Source of the DNA: Hofstenia miamia
Lineage: Eukaryota; Xenacoelomorpha; Acoela
Reading direction: 5' to 3'
Assembly: GCA_004352715.1 (NCBI GenBank)
Contig: SCFE01000045.1
Coordinates: 2,075,297 to 2,139,296, forward strand
Length of the DNA stretch: 64,000 nt
The position numbers were made by a program, and so were the translations under genes. Positions 58,401 through 62,060 of the stretch are shown piece after piece; position 1 is the stretch's first letter; each line of letters begins with the position of its first letter. Under the pieces are notes generated by a model. The model saw only the letters and a program-made list of their open reading frames with translations. It was not told the origin of the DNA and searched no databases.

Positions 58401-58677
58401 TTTAAAGATTTGTAAGTTTCATTACACTGTTTTGCACATGTTGTTAAAACCATAAGTTTTTTCCACATAAACGTTGAAAAAAAGTATTCGTTTCTTACAT
58501 ATAATGTTGAATTTGTCTTGCTAGCATTATTTTGATCTGAAATATTTCAACTAATCTGCTTGTTTTCCAGAATGTTAGTCCCTCGCCTCCAGAGCTTTCC
58601 ATTCCATGGGTGAAAGTAGTTGGGATTTTGGGTGAGCTGGAGCAAGCTGCTCTTTACAACTCTACGTCGCTTCATAG
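1803..58677 (+). CDS. Giant spectrin-repeat rod protein, internal part of a multi-exon gene (nesprin-like best guess)
   Basis: 43 distinct exons with GT-AG borders join in consistent phase into about 2,650 codons without a stop (one copy of each assembly duplication used). The product is nearly all predicted amphipathic helix. Recurrent motifs of the type RW..L...(10-20)...W..F...L..L..W(L/M)...E are seen, for example [27 protein letters not shown] followed by [10 protein letters not shown], and [19 protein letters not shown]. These are typical of spectrin repeats, whose usual length is about 106 residues, so roughly 24 repeats fit here. Such rods act as long elastic spacers in cytoskeletal linkers. 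No calponin-homology, KASH, WW, ZZ, EF-hand or GAS2 domain is seen, so both ends are missing. Nesprin/SYNE is favoured because the rod is long, divergent and split into many short exons. Dystrophin- or MACF-type proteins are not excluded. The identity is inference; the frame and repeat pattern are seen. Confidence 0.8.
2864..3957 (+). repeat. Direct duplication, copy 2
   Basis: Second copy of the 1.1-kb segment. Its end matches the base just before the N at 2671. Only copy 2 runs on into sequence without an N, so it is the better placed one. Confidence 0.85.
3091..3252 (+). CDS. Rod exon 1 (copy B)
   Basis: 54 codons, phase 0 in and out, TTTAG acceptor, GTAAGT donor. It encodes a helical segment ([20 protein letters not shown]) ending QEQMDKIE, which continues directly into [13 protein letters not shown] of the next exon. 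The internal ATG at 3100 is not taken as a gene start because the frame is open back to the splice acceptor. Confidence 0.75.
5029..5340. other. Assembly gap (312 N) inside a TA microsatellite
   Basis: An N run flanked on both sides by TATATATA. The unresolved sequence is most likely a long (TA)n tract. The true length is unknown. Confidence 0.95.
5925..6268. repeat. Transposon-like segment with GGTATACCG and GGGCCCTA motifs
   Basis: Repeated short palindromic words (ATACCGCGGTAT, GGTATACCG) and two GGGCCCTA motifs near 5982 and 6258, in an island of higher GC than its surroundings. Element ends and target duplications could not be fixed. Confidence 0.3.
6819..6977 (+). CDS. Rod exon 2
   Basis: 53 codons, phase 0/0, TTTAG acceptor, GTATCT donor. 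Acidic helix ending AHKWEKKLK, a spectrin-repeat-like Trp position. Confidence 0.75.
9173..9201. repeat. (TA)n microsatellite
   Basis: Uninterrupted TA dinucleotide run. Confidence 0.95.
9325..9813. mobile_element. hAT-like MITE with CAGGGCC terminal inverted repeats
   Basis: The 16-bp left end CAGGGCCTACTTAAAA has its perfect reverse complement at 9798-9813. The element is 489 bp with no coding capacity. CAGGG termini are typical of hAT-type elements. Flanks (GCTTAGCG / CTTAATGT) give only an imperfect target duplication. Confidence 0.65.
9988..10028. repeat. (TA)n-rich microsatellite
   Basis: Interrupted TA run (with one TG and one AA) shortly before a rod exon. Confidence 0.9.
10083..10247 (+). 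CDS. Rod exon 3
   Basis: 55 codons, phase 0/0, ATTAG acceptor, GTAACT donor. An alternative acceptor 18 bp downstream (CTCAAAG) is also in phase 0. Contains the helical motif [15 protein letters not shown]. Confidence 0.72.
11174..11317 (+). CDS. Rod exon 4
   Basis: 48 codons, phase 0/0, TTTAG acceptor, GTATTT donor. Predicted helix ([19 protein letters not shown]). Separated from the next exon by only a 49-bp intron. Confidence 0.75.
11367..11534 (+). CDS. Rod exon 5
   Basis: 56 codons, phase 0/0, ATTAG acceptor. The donor is CGG|GTTTAA, which is weak; TTT|GTAGCT 30 bp earlier is a phase-compatible alternative. Contains [15 protein letters not shown], a WL-type spectrin helix. Confidence 0.68.
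11579..11770 (+). CDS. Rod exon 6 with Ser/Asp-rich patch
   Basis: 64 codons, phase 0/0, TTTAG acceptor, GTATGT donor, after a 44-bp intron. Contains the acidic [10 protein letters not shown] patch followed by a basic stretch ([17 protein letters not shown]), so it is probably a linker between helical blocks. Confidence 0.7.
12636..12664. repeat. (ATT)n microsatellite
   Basis: Uninterrupted trinucleotide run in the 1.9-kb intron 11771-13628. The rest of that intron shows nothing recognisable. Confidence 0.95.
13629..13757 (+). CDS. Rod exon 7
   Basis: 43 codons, phase 0/0, TTTTTAG acceptor, GTAAGA donor. The Pro-rich start ([11 protein letters not shown]) suggests an inter-repeat linker; helix [16 protein letters not shown] follows. 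Confidence 0.72.
13945..14103 (+). CDS. Rod exon 8
   Basis: 53 codons, phase 0/0, TTTAG acceptor, GTAACT donor. Carries a clear spectrin-type helix, [17 protein letters not shown]. Confidence 0.78.
15294..15830 (-). mobile_element. Internally deleted Tc1/mariner-like transposon
   Basis: Inverted ends AGCTCCGGTAAA (left) and, reverse-complemented, AGCTCCGGTCAAA (right), flanked by TA repeats as expected for TA-target insertion. About 540 bp, shorter than the 1-1.7 kb of full elements. Carries only the C-terminal part of a transposase on the minus strand. Confidence 0.8.
15430..15735 (-). pseudogene. Tc1-like transposase C-terminal fragment, frameshifted
   Basis: Minus-strand translation shows a DGATP motif (second catalytic Asp region of the DDE fold), then NFFREK. 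After a frame change come [13 protein letters not shown] and [14 protein letters not shown], the hallmark Tc1 motif with the catalytic Glu. In-frame stops follow. The N-terminal helix-turn-helix region is absent. The cut-and-paste activity of the family is certainly lost here. Confidence 0.82.
15831..15862. repeat. (TA)n microsatellite
   Basis: TA run touching the right end of the Tc1-like element; probably pre-existing target DNA. Confidence 0.95.
16547..16759 (+). CDS. Rod exon 9
   Basis: 71 codons, phase 0/0, TTTTAG acceptor, GTAAGA donor. Strong heptad-like coiled coil ([19 protein letters not shown]). Confidence 0.78.
16988..17275 (+). CDS. Rod exon 10
   Basis: 96 codons, phase 0/0, TTTAG acceptor, GTTAGA donor. 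Very acidic, charged helix ([16 protein letters not shown]), more coiled-coil-like than a compact spectrin repeat. Confidence 0.78.
17481..17615 (+). CDS. Rod exon 11
   Basis: 45 codons, phase 0/0, TTTAG acceptor, GTATAG donor. Helical ([17 protein letters not shown]). Confidence 0.74.
18425..18559 (+). CDS. Rod exon 12
   Basis: 45 codons, phase 0/0, TTTAG acceptor, GTAATC donor. Contains [16 protein letters not shown]. Confidence 0.72.
18609..18779 (+). CDS. Rod exon 13
   Basis: 57 codons, phase 0/0, TTTTAG acceptor, GTCATT donor. The ATG right after the acceptor is an internal Met. Contains [15 protein letters not shown], a spectrin-like Trp position. Confidence 0.75.
18930..19076 (+). 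CDS. Rod exon 14
   Basis: 49 codons, phase 0/0, TTTAG acceptor, GTCTAT donor. Ends in [16 protein letters not shown], the RW-type end of a repeat. Confidence 0.75.
19419..19713. mobile_element. hAT-like MITE with 8-bp target duplication
   Basis: Ends CAGGCTTGT / ACAAGCCTG are inverted repeats. Flanks CTAATAGA (19411-19418) and CCAATAGA (19714-19721) match at 7 of 8 positions, the hAT target size. About 295 bp, non-coding, with repeated CATGGG words, an internal TA repeat and a single N at 19614. Confidence 0.7.
19549..19572. repeat. (TA)n microsatellite inside a MITE
   Basis: Uninterrupted TA run within the MITE 19419-19713. Confidence 0.9.
20015..20188 (+). CDS. Rod exon 15, clear spectrin helix
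   Basis: 58 codons, phase 0/0, TTTAG acceptor, GTATTC donor. One of the best repeat signatures: [20 protein letters not shown]. The intron to the next exon is only 42 bp. Confidence 0.82.
20231..20387 (+). CDS. Rod exon 16
   Basis: 52 codons plus one base: phase 0 in, phase 1 out. TTTAG acceptor, GTAATT donor. Ends [11 protein letters not shown]; the split codon is completed as Gln by the next exon. Confidence 0.76.
21583..21755 (+). CDS. Rod exon 17
   Basis: 173 bp, phase 1 in, phase 0 out, TTTAG acceptor, GTAATA donor. Contains [16 protein letters not shown], a WL-type helix. The phase match with exon 16 supports both borders. Confidence 0.78.
21887..21988. repeat. Compound (TA)n/(GTATA)n microsatellite
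   Basis: About 100 bp of TA-rich repeat abutting the 3' end of the minus-strand LINE fragment. Confidence 0.92.
21989..22700 (-). pseudogene. R4/Dong-like LINE relic, C-terminal part
   Basis: The minus strand encodes, with stops and frame changes, the tail of the same LINE protein type seen at the right end of the window. A CxxC-type zinc-finger trace (KKEVETVDH context) lies near 22350, then [13 protein letters not shown], then [11 protein letters not shown] and [20 protein letters not shown]. These match the conserved tail of R2/R4-type LINEs (nuclease-like region and a GALG.V.K motif). Seen: motif order and orientation. Inferred: a 5'-truncated insertion whose 3' end lies in a TA repeat. 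Confidence 0.65.
22701..23596. other. Intron remainder, possible further LINE debris
   Basis: CT-rich on the plus strand up to about 23000, like the neighbouring LINE relic, with two similar copies of GTTGGTAAC-type sequence on the minus strand. No motif is clear enough to assign. Confidence 0.3.
23597..23770 (+). CDS. Rod exon 18
   Basis: 58 codons, phase 0/0, TTTTTAG acceptor, GTATTC donor. Ends [17 protein letters not shown], which joins naturally to ILEAFRTRL of the next exon to form a W..I..HV repeat boundary. Confidence 0.78.
23771..25706. other. Intron, nothing recognised
   Basis: 1.9 kb of AT-rich sequence with a single N at 25681. Two tiny exon candidates were considered and rejected. 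Confidence 0.5.
25707..26023 (+). CDS. Rod exon 19
   Basis: 317 bp, phase 0 in, phase 2 out, TTTAG acceptor, AG|GTATGA donor. Long helical exon ([40 protein letters not shown]). The open frame runs on past the donor, but the phase of the next exon supports splicing here. Confidence 0.8.
26443..26850 (-). pseudogene. P-element/THAP9-like transposase C-terminal fragment
   Basis: Minus-strand frame beginning with [14 protein letters not shown], then a Cys at LKCGTSEM, then [20 protein letters not shown]. These correspond to the YIAGY and LxRGGLxxPS signatures of the P-type transposase C-terminal region. The frame is open for over 130 codons to a stop at 26443. The THAP DNA-binding domain and catalytic core are absent. 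Probably not expressed. Confidence 0.78.
26959..27330. mobile_element. hAT MITE nested in the P-like element
   Basis: 372 bp beginning CAGGGGTCTCCAA and ending TTGGAGACTCCACTG, with GCGGGCC/CGGGCC subterminal motifs typical of hAT elements. Flanks CTGTAGAT (26951-26958) and CTGTAGAC (27331-27338) form a 7/8 target duplication. No coding capacity. Confidence 0.85.
27714..27870 (+). CDS. Rod exon 20
   Basis: 157 bp, phase 2 in (completing an Arg codon), phase 0 out. TGTAG acceptor, the one non-(T/A)TTAG TAG site; GTCACT donor. Contains [16 protein letters not shown]. Confidence 0.8.
27972..28105 (+). CDS. Rod exon 21
   Basis: 134 bp, phase 0 in, phase 2 out, TTTTAG acceptor, AG|GTATGC donor. 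Two frames are open. The frame [20 protein letters not shown] is chosen because it fits both neighbouring phases and creates LSLRWRELS across the next junction, a textbook repeat end. Confidence 0.8.
28182..28395 (+). CDS. Rod exon 22
   Basis: 214 bp, phase 2 in, phase 0 out, TTTAG acceptor, GTCAGA donor. RWRELS...[12 protein letters not shown] shows the RW and W..F spacing of consecutive repeats. Confidence 0.82.
28885..29211 (+). CDS. Rod exon 23
   Basis: 109 codons, about one repeat length, phase 0/0, TTTAG acceptor, GTAATA donor. Helical with a His cluster (NHHHED) near its end. Confidence 0.82.
30401..30432. repeat. (TA)n microsatellite
   Basis: Uninterrupted TA run. Confidence 0.95.
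31075..31410. repeat. Transposon-like segment with TACCGTTACCGTA repeats
   Basis: The TACCGTTACCGTA word occurs near both ends of a segment of about 330 bp. It is similar in style to the GGTATACCG patch at 5.9 kb. No clean terminal repeat or target duplication was found. Confidence 0.3.
31767..32063 (+). CDS. Rod exon 24
   Basis: 99 codons, phase 0/0, TTTAG acceptor, GTAAGG donor. Contains [18 protein letters not shown], a clear spectrin RW motif. Confidence 0.84.
32064..33919. other. Intron, nothing recognised except a short (ATA)n tract
   Basis: A 1.9-kb intron with (ATA)n at about 32477-32498. No exon or mobile element could be supported. Confidence 0.5.
33920..34105 (+). CDS. Rod exon 25
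   Basis: 62 codons, phase 0/0, TTTAG acceptor, GTAAGC donor. Contains [20 protein letters not shown], a repeat end. Confidence 0.82.
34250..34390 (+). CDS. Rod exon 26
   Basis: 47 codons, phase 0/0, TTTAG acceptor, GTAAGT donor. Leucine-rich helix ([19 protein letters not shown]). Confidence 0.8.
34437..34662. mobile_element. hAT-type MITE (CAGTGACGTACGC family)
   Basis: 226 bp. The left end CAGTGACGTACGCA and the reverse complement of the right end (CAGGGGCGTACCAGG) are inverted repeats. Flanks AAATCTGA and AAATCTTA match at 7 of 8, an 8-bp target duplication. Same family as 49055-49268, in opposite orientation. Confidence 0.78.
34944..35104 (+). CDS. Rod exon 27
   Basis: 161 bp, phase 0 in, phase 2 out, TTTTAG acceptor, CA|GTAAGT donor. 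Ends [17 protein letters not shown], a canonical RW repeat end. The split Gln codon is completed by exon 28. Confidence 0.83.
35196..35336. repeat. Long TA-rich microsatellite region
   Basis: Several TA runs with TATGTA/TACATA interruptions, ending at GCACAGG and an N (35344). Confidence 0.9.
35512..36520 (-). mobile_element. Tc1/mariner-like transposon inserted in a TA repeat
   Basis: 30-bp terminal inverted repeats at 35512-35541 and 36491-36520 with two mismatches; the inner 23 bp are identical (core TTCATAAGTAACCGTACACT). Length 1,009 bp, within the family range. TA microsatellite lies on both sides, consistent with TA-targeted insertion. Encodes a decayed transposase on the minus strand. 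Confidence 0.88.
35700..36330 (-). pseudogene. Tc1-like transposase, frameshifted
   Basis: The minus strand shows, in order: a helix-turn-helix-like [18 protein letters not shown] segment; [16 protein letters not shown] near 35990 (the usual W..VS..G.G.L region); after a frameshift, [12 protein letters not shown] (position of the second catalytic Asp); and DLNVIENMW (catalytic Glu region). The frame is broken, so it cannot make active transposase. Confidence 0.82.
36521..36558. repeat. (TA)n microsatellite flanking the Tc1-like element
   Basis: TA run directly after the right inverted repeat. Confidence 0.93.
37234..37393 (+). CDS. Rod exon 28
   Basis: 160 bp, phase 2 in, phase 0 out, TTTAG acceptor, GTTGGT donor. 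Contains [20 protein letters not shown], a W-L helix. The phase match with exon 27 across the Tc1 insertion shows the insertion is intronic. Confidence 0.82.
37394..39279. other. Intron, nothing recognised
   Basis: A 1.9-kb AT-rich intron without supported exon or mobile element. Confidence 0.5.
39280..39435 (+). CDS. Rod exon 29
   Basis: 52 codons, phase 0/0, TTTAG acceptor, GTTTGA donor. Ends [15 protein letters not shown], a repeat end. Confidence 0.83.
39766..39799. repeat. (TA)n microsatellite
   Basis: Uninterrupted TA run about 90 bp before rod exon 30. Confidence 0.95.
39887..40045 (+). CDS. Rod exon 30
   Basis: 53 codons, phase 0/0, TTTTAG acceptor, GTTTCT donor. [19 protein letters not shown] starts a repeat immediately after the QW end in exon 29. 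Confidence 0.84.
40375..40420. repeat. (TA)n microsatellite
   Basis: TA run with one AA interruption. Confidence 0.95.
40579..41436 (+). repeat. Tandem duplication, 429-bp unit
   Basis: Two adjacent copies (40579-41007 and 41008-about 41436) with several base differences and no N between them. It is intronic and appears to be a genuine older tandem duplication, unlike the N-bounded ones. Confidence 0.88.
41655..42006. mobile_element. MITE with TA target and CCGTAAAA inverted repeats
   Basis: Ends CCGTAAAAACCTGTAATTGA and its reverse complement (one-base indel), flanked by TA. Internal copies of GGCCTTCTATTACAGGTGG-like sequence. About 350 bp, non-coding. Probably a Tc1/mariner-derived MITE. 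Confidence 0.75.
42318..42484 (+). CDS. Rod exon 31
   Basis: 167 bp, phase 0 in, phase 2 out, TTTTAG acceptor, AA|GTAAGA donor. Contains [16 protein letters not shown], a clear repeat end that continues into exon 32. Confidence 0.84.
42608..43302 (+). repeat. Direct duplication around the single N at 42936
   Basis: Copy 1 (42608-42935) ends at the N. Copy 2 (42937-43302) begins just after it and carries a short extra insert. Probably two haplotypes of one intronic segment joined end to end. Confidence 0.85.
43619..43915 (-). pseudogene. Possible GIY-YIG-type retroelement tail
   Basis: A minus-strand frame open for about 98 codons reads [13 protein letters not shown], then [19 protein letters not shown].(x)R..EH and ES.YI....P.LN are the conserved spacing and motifs of the C-terminal half of GIY-YIG domains, as carried by Penelope-like and some other retroelements. 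The GIY and YIG strands are not seen and no reverse transcriptase is nearby, so this is a fragment. Confidence 0.42.
45338..45543 (+). CDS. Possible alternative first exon (short isoform) or nested small gene
   Basis: ATG-started frame, open to 45619. The product begins [20 protein letters not shown], is acidic, then carries [14 protein letters not shown] and a helix [14 protein letters not shown]. It looks like real protein rather than random AT-rich translation. A GT at 45544 (CG|GTTAGA) would end the exon in phase 2, the phase required by the next downstream rod exon (48028), giving SENR joined to [11 protein letters not shown]. It could therefore be an internal-promoter exon giving a shortened rod protein. 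Alternatively it is an unspliced 93-codon gene or a gene fragment. No TATA box is obvious. Confidence 0.4.
45636..45974. mobile_element. Palindromic MITE rich in GAGCTCGGCTCG
   Basis: Perfect 16-bp inverted ends (AGACTTGTCAACGAGC), with CTCGGCTCG words repeated inside. 339 bp, non-coding. Target duplication not clear. Confidence 0.75.
48028..48190 (+). CDS. Rod exon 32 (copy 1)
   Basis: 163 bp, phase 2 in, phase 0 out, TTTAG acceptor, GTCAGT donor. [18 protein letters not shown] is a standard spectrin helix. Completes the Lys codon left by exon 31. Confidence 0.84.
48257..48444 (+). CDS. Rod exon 33 (copy 1)
   Basis: 188 bp, phase 0 in, phase 2 out, TTTTAG acceptor, AA|GTAATG donor. Contains [17 protein letters not shown], a repeat end. 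Confidence 0.84.
48759..48909 (+). CDS. Rod exon 34 (copy 1)
   Basis: 151 bp, phase 2 in, phase 0 out, TTTTAG acceptor, GTACGT donor. Basic helix ([16 protein letters not shown]). Confidence 0.82.
49055..49268. mobile_element. hAT-type MITE (same family as 34437-34662)
   Basis: 214 bp. Ends CAGAGGCGTACGCAGG and, reverse-complemented, CAGTGGCGCACGCAGG. Flanks AAATGAAG and AAGTGAAG match at 7 of 8. It recurs at 52543-52756 only because of the assembly duplication. Confidence 0.78.
49943..50254 (+). CDS. Rod exon 35 (copy 1)
   Basis: 104 codons, about one repeat, phase 0/0, TTTAG acceptor, GTTAGT donor. [20 protein letters not shown] is a clear repeat end. Confidence 0.85.
50329..50526 (+). 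CDS. Rod exon 36 (copy 1)
   Basis: 66 codons, phase 0/0, TTTTAG acceptor, GTATAA donor. Ser-rich patch DSSSEGSGS, then coiled coil ([15 protein letters not shown]). Confidence 0.82.
51516..51678 (+). CDS. Rod exon 32 (copy 2)
   Basis: Identical in protein to 48028-48190. Needs phase 2 upstream, but the exon before it on the assembly (50329-50526) ends in phase 0, so the two copies cannot both be read in frame. Confidence 0.6.
51745..51932 (+). CDS. Rod exon 33 (copy 2)
   Basis: Same as 48257-48444; probable assembly duplicate. Confidence 0.6.
52247..52397 (+). CDS. Rod exon 34 (copy 2)
   Basis: Same as 48759-48909; probable assembly duplicate. Confidence 0.6.
53431..53742 (+). CDS. Rod exon 35 (copy 2)
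   Basis: Same as 49943-50254; probable assembly duplicate. Confidence 0.6.
53817..54014 (+). CDS. Rod exon 36 (copy 2)
   Basis: Same as 50329-50526. Its phase-0 end joins exon 37 correctly, so this copy has the true downstream context. Confidence 0.65.
54249..54501 (+). CDS. Rod exon 37, Ser/Asn-rich linker
   Basis: 253 bp, phase 0 in, phase 1 out, TTTAG acceptor, GTATTT donor. Unlike its neighbours it is not helical: rich in Ser, Thr, Asn and Pro ([16 protein letters not shown]), no Trp. Probably a flexible hinge between two rod blocks and a candidate phosphorylated or binding segment. Confidence 0.8.
54884..55123 (+). CDS. Rod exon 38
   Basis: 240 bp, phase 1 in and out, TTTAG acceptor, GTTTTA donor. 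The helix resumes ([19 protein letters not shown]). Confidence 0.82.
55462..55661 (+). CDS. Rod exon 39, clear spectrin repeat
   Basis: 200 bp, phase 1 in, phase 0 out, TTTAG acceptor, GTTGAT donor. Contains [16 protein letters not shown] and [19 protein letters not shown], a near-consensus repeat start. Confidence 0.87.
55829..56002 (+). CDS. Rod exon 40
   Basis: 58 codons, phase 0/0, TTTAG acceptor, GTAAGT donor. [20 protein letters not shown] closes one repeat and opens the next. Confidence 0.86.
56735..56884 (+). CDS. Rod exon 41
   Basis: 50 codons, phase 0/0, TTTAG acceptor, GTAATT donor. Helix [17 protein letters not shown]. Confidence 0.82.
57376..57570 (+). CDS. Rod exon 42
   Basis: 65 codons, phase 0/0, TTTTAG acceptor, GTTTGT donor. 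Ends [19 protein letters not shown], where the usual RW is RC. Confidence 0.82.
58571..58677 (+). CDS. Rod exon 43, last one found
   Basis: 107 bp, phase 0 in, phase 2 out, the only CAG acceptor (TTCCAG), AG|GTGGGT donor. Begins with a Pro-rich link ([10 protein letters not shown]) and then a helix. No following exon starting with one base of a split codon was found in the window, so the gene must continue further or be interrupted by the assembly. Confidence 0.72.
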
Positions 58678-59518
58678 GTGGGTGTCGCATTCTTCTAATA
58701 TCTTGACCTCATACTTATTAACATTCTAGTTACATGGAATTCTGGTTTTTCGGATTAATATAATCAGAATGTCATGTTGCATTGTTTCACTTTCTGATTT
58801 AACTAACCTTTTTAAAAATTTTTAAGATTTAATAGGAGAACTCTTTTAGTGGATATTATCCATGCTACGTCAGACATTAGCCGAAACATTAGGTCTAGTC
58901 CACTTAAGTTATTGCTATTTCAGCCCATTTTAGGTCAATTTTTATGATCCTTGCCAAACAATTTCTTTAATTTTTCTGTTTGTTAGAGCAAAGTTGGATA
59001 TTTTAGAAACTTATAGTTAAATCTACACACTGAAATTGACAAAACCGAAATTTTGCTTTAGCAGAGTATATGATACTAATTTAAAGTTTCTAAGTTTAAA
59101 TAATAGTTTTTCACCATATTGCTTATAAATTATATAGCATTCACTGCATTTGGAATGACTTGCGTTCACTTTTGCATAATAGTTTCGCCGCATTTTTCAA
59201 TACCTAACCCATATCCATCTTTTTGCTACATCGAAGTTGTATCAGCAGTGAGAATGTATGGAATTTGTGCTGAATTATTTTTGATAAATTTACAATCATA
59301 GATTGCACAGTTGTAAGATTGTAAGCCGATAAAATTATTGCCTATTTCATTTTAAGTATCCTTCTTAAGATATTTTTTTATTCAGAAGTTTCCAGTAGAA
59401 ACTGATAGCAACTGTTATAATTCTGAACGCCAAAACTTTACATTAATTCTGGATTTGCAATACATAATCATTGAAAATGACAAATACAATTATTATTTAT
59501 GAGGTTGATTTCATTCAG

Positions 59519-59558
<40 letters not shown>

Positions 59559-60140
59559 CCATTAGTTTACTTAAGTTCCTTACAATTTTTAAATTTTACT
59601 ACAGTTTATAAGGTGGCCATTGCTATGTTTTGAGTTAGGGAGGGGGAGGCGCAATAATATATGACTATTGAAGTTTTTCTATACTTTGATTATAGATTAT
59701 GACAAGATTATGATTGTGATATTAATGCTCTGTAAGGTATTTTTCACATCTGCATCAATTGTAAAAGGTTCATGTGTGCACCTACCGGCTTTAACTGTAA
59801 TAGTTTTGCCCATATCCGTACTTTCAGCTTACAACAACTAATTACTGTAACTATAACACACAACAAGAATTATACAAATTTAAAAATCAGTTTTACTTCC
59901 AACATAGGCCAGTAAGTTTTTACTTAGTCAACTAACAACAATTTTCATTTGCTGTGATGATTGGAGAGTGACATTAGGTACCTGAAAAAATCCGACTAGA
60001 TTTCGGGTACAGGCTCAATACTACTGATAGCGGGAAATGCATTTGTGTTAGTGCCTATTATGTCATACCTGGAACTTCTTGTCAGGCATTGGTAAAATAG
60101 AATGATTTTATGTTTAGCTTTATACGGTTGTGCTTAACAT
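58678..60140. other. Non-coding stretch between rod exon 43 and the LTR relic
   Basis: AT-rich, with (TA)n at 59520-59558. It may hold the 5' LTR of the downstream element, ending in AACA before the primer-binding-like TGGTGCCGTGAC at 60141, but the LTR start was not found. Confidence 0.4.
59520..59558. repeat. (TA)n microsatellite
   Basis: TA run with one GTA interruption near its end. Confidence 0.95.
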
Positions 60141-60497
60141 TGGTGCCGTGACTCACTTATACATTATTTAATACTATTCAATGTCTCCTCCAGTTTTGAC
60201 TTTTGAAACGAAATCGTTCGCAGCTTGGGTGCTTCAAATGGAAGCGTTTCATATATTAAAGAAGATCAGTGATGATAAGGAAAAGTTTCGAATTTTACCT
60301 GCGGGTCTGGAGGAATTCATATGGTATCTGTTACTGATTATCTGTCGAAGGGAACGCAAACTTTTAGTTCGGCTTTGAAACGGGTAAAAGAAGTTTGGAC
60401 TGCTACTAAATGACCAGCTAATCCGGAGAAACAATTTATAGAAATAACCATTAACCAACCGTCACAAATCTCATCAGCGGTACAAGAGCTGAAATAG

Positions 60498-60833
60498 ATG
60501 GCAGAATACCTTAATTTTGGTGATAATACCATTGTTCAACGTATACTCGGTGCTGTTTCCTACAAATTAAAGCCGACAGTGGTCATGTTCTTGGAAGCCA
60601 ATAAGTCAGCCACTGCAGATAATTTAGTAAGATTTTTGATTAAGATTTCAGATGAACCTGGAACTATGGGAATATGTGCGACTTTTTCTTTTTGCAGTTA
60701 TTGTAAGAAGATGGGACACGAAATACAGCTTTGTCATTTTCGCCCAGATCTGTCAAAAGTGACGTGCCATAAATGTGGGAAAGCAGGCCACATGAAAAGA
60801 AATTGCAAGATATCTCAGAATTCAAAAAACTAG
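60498..60833 (+). pseudogene. Gag-like fragment with two CCHC zinc knuckles
   Basis: 111 codons. The first knuckle is CSYCKKMGHEIQLC and the second CHKCGKAGHMKRNC, both with the C-x2-C-x4-H-x4-C spacing of retroviral-type nucleocapsid proteins. The upstream gag part is in another frame with stops. Confidence 0.82.
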
Positions 60834-61433
60834 TTGTGGCTGCAGTGTCCTCCTTTTGGAATACAGCCAATATCCCTATCAAATTGCAAGGCATATCTTC
60901 AACCTGTCGTTTGGATAGCGGATCTCCGTTTTCATTTATTAATTTTGAGTGGTTGCATACACTAGGAGCAGCGAACTTAGTTAAACCAGCATGTCAAATC
61001 CGAAATTTGGTGTCTGTCGATAGTAACATTTTCAGGGCTGATATCTGAAACTCCTGAAGATAAAGTTTTATTGGATTTTTTTGTTATTAAATCACCCATT
61101 TAGATTATTATTGGCGAGGATGTGCTAAAGAAGTTAAGATGTTCTATTAATTACGCCGATAAGATAGTTACTTTTCAGTCTCCTACACCTATAAGTACGG
61201 TCGATGATAACATTAAACTCAGTAACTCCCAGTTCCTTAAAAAGTTCGCTTTAGGCAAGTGGGCAGCCCACAAACGACTGAAGGATTTGCTTTTGAAATT
61301 CCAGGAGTATTTTTCTGGTTTTCAAAAAAAAATAGGCGAAATAGCTTTGCATGTCACAAAATTAAAACAGGGGATGAGGGGCCCATTTTTTGCAGAATAT
61401 TTTAAAGCCGTCGAGGCCAAAATAAAGCCATAA
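60773..61433 (+). pseudogene. Retrotransposon aspartic protease region, broken
   Basis: The active-site motif CRLDSGSPFSFIN (DSG) is followed, after frame interruptions, by IIIGEDVLKKL, the usual ILG-type second motif of retropepsins. A spacer (to about 61433) ends at a stop. The reverse transcriptase palm motifs do not follow. Confidence 0.75.
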
Positions 61434-61484
61434 ATAGTCATGTTCAATCGATGTTGAAACACGATATTAGGCTACGTTCGGCAT

Positions 61485-61910
61485 TTGTCAGGAGATTCCA
61501 ACCTGAAACAACCAGATTTTCAGAAACCATTTGACATCGACATTAGCGCGTCCAGTATCAGCTGCGGTGCGATACTCTTTCAAGATTCAACTCGAGCTTC
61601 TGTCGCATTTGCCAGTCAAAAATTCTTGTCAGCTGAGCGTAATTATTCCACTACTGACTGGGAAATTTTTGCCCTGCAATGGGCTGTTACCAAGTTTCCC
61701 CAAATGTTCATGGTGTTCATTTCACCGTCTATACAGATCATCAACCATCTTTGGCTTTTTTGAAGACGGGCCGACAAAGGGCGACAGGGCCCAAATCAGC
61801 AGAAGCTGAGTACAATTTTTAATTTTTTTTCATCCCCGGGACGGGAAAAATATAGTTGTGGATGCTCTAAGTCGGTCCATGCCGTCCATAATGAATCCAT
61901 TGCCCCTAAA
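61485..61910 (+). pseudogene. Retrotransposon RNase H fragment
   Basis: DIDISASSISCGAILFQD, then FASQKFLSAERNYSTTDWE, then in another frame FTVYTDHQPSLAFL and VVDALSRSMPS. These are the ordered motifs of Ty3/gypsy RNase H (including the TDH Asp) and the region before integrase. A frameshift lies at about 61710. Confidence 0.82.
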
Positions 61911-62060
61911 TTTTTTTCAAAAAAAAATTTTTTTGCCAAAAAAAAAAATTTTCCCAAAACACAAAAAGCGGGAAAAATTTTGTGTGAGAGAGAGAGAAAA
62001 TTTATTACAACTCGCAAAACTTGGGTTGAATAATAGTGTAAAGGGATAAAAACAGATACA
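61900..62060. repeat. Homopolymer-rich low-complexity tract
   Basis: Alternating A and T homopolymers followed by (GA)n, inside the retrotransposon relic. Confidence 0.8.
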
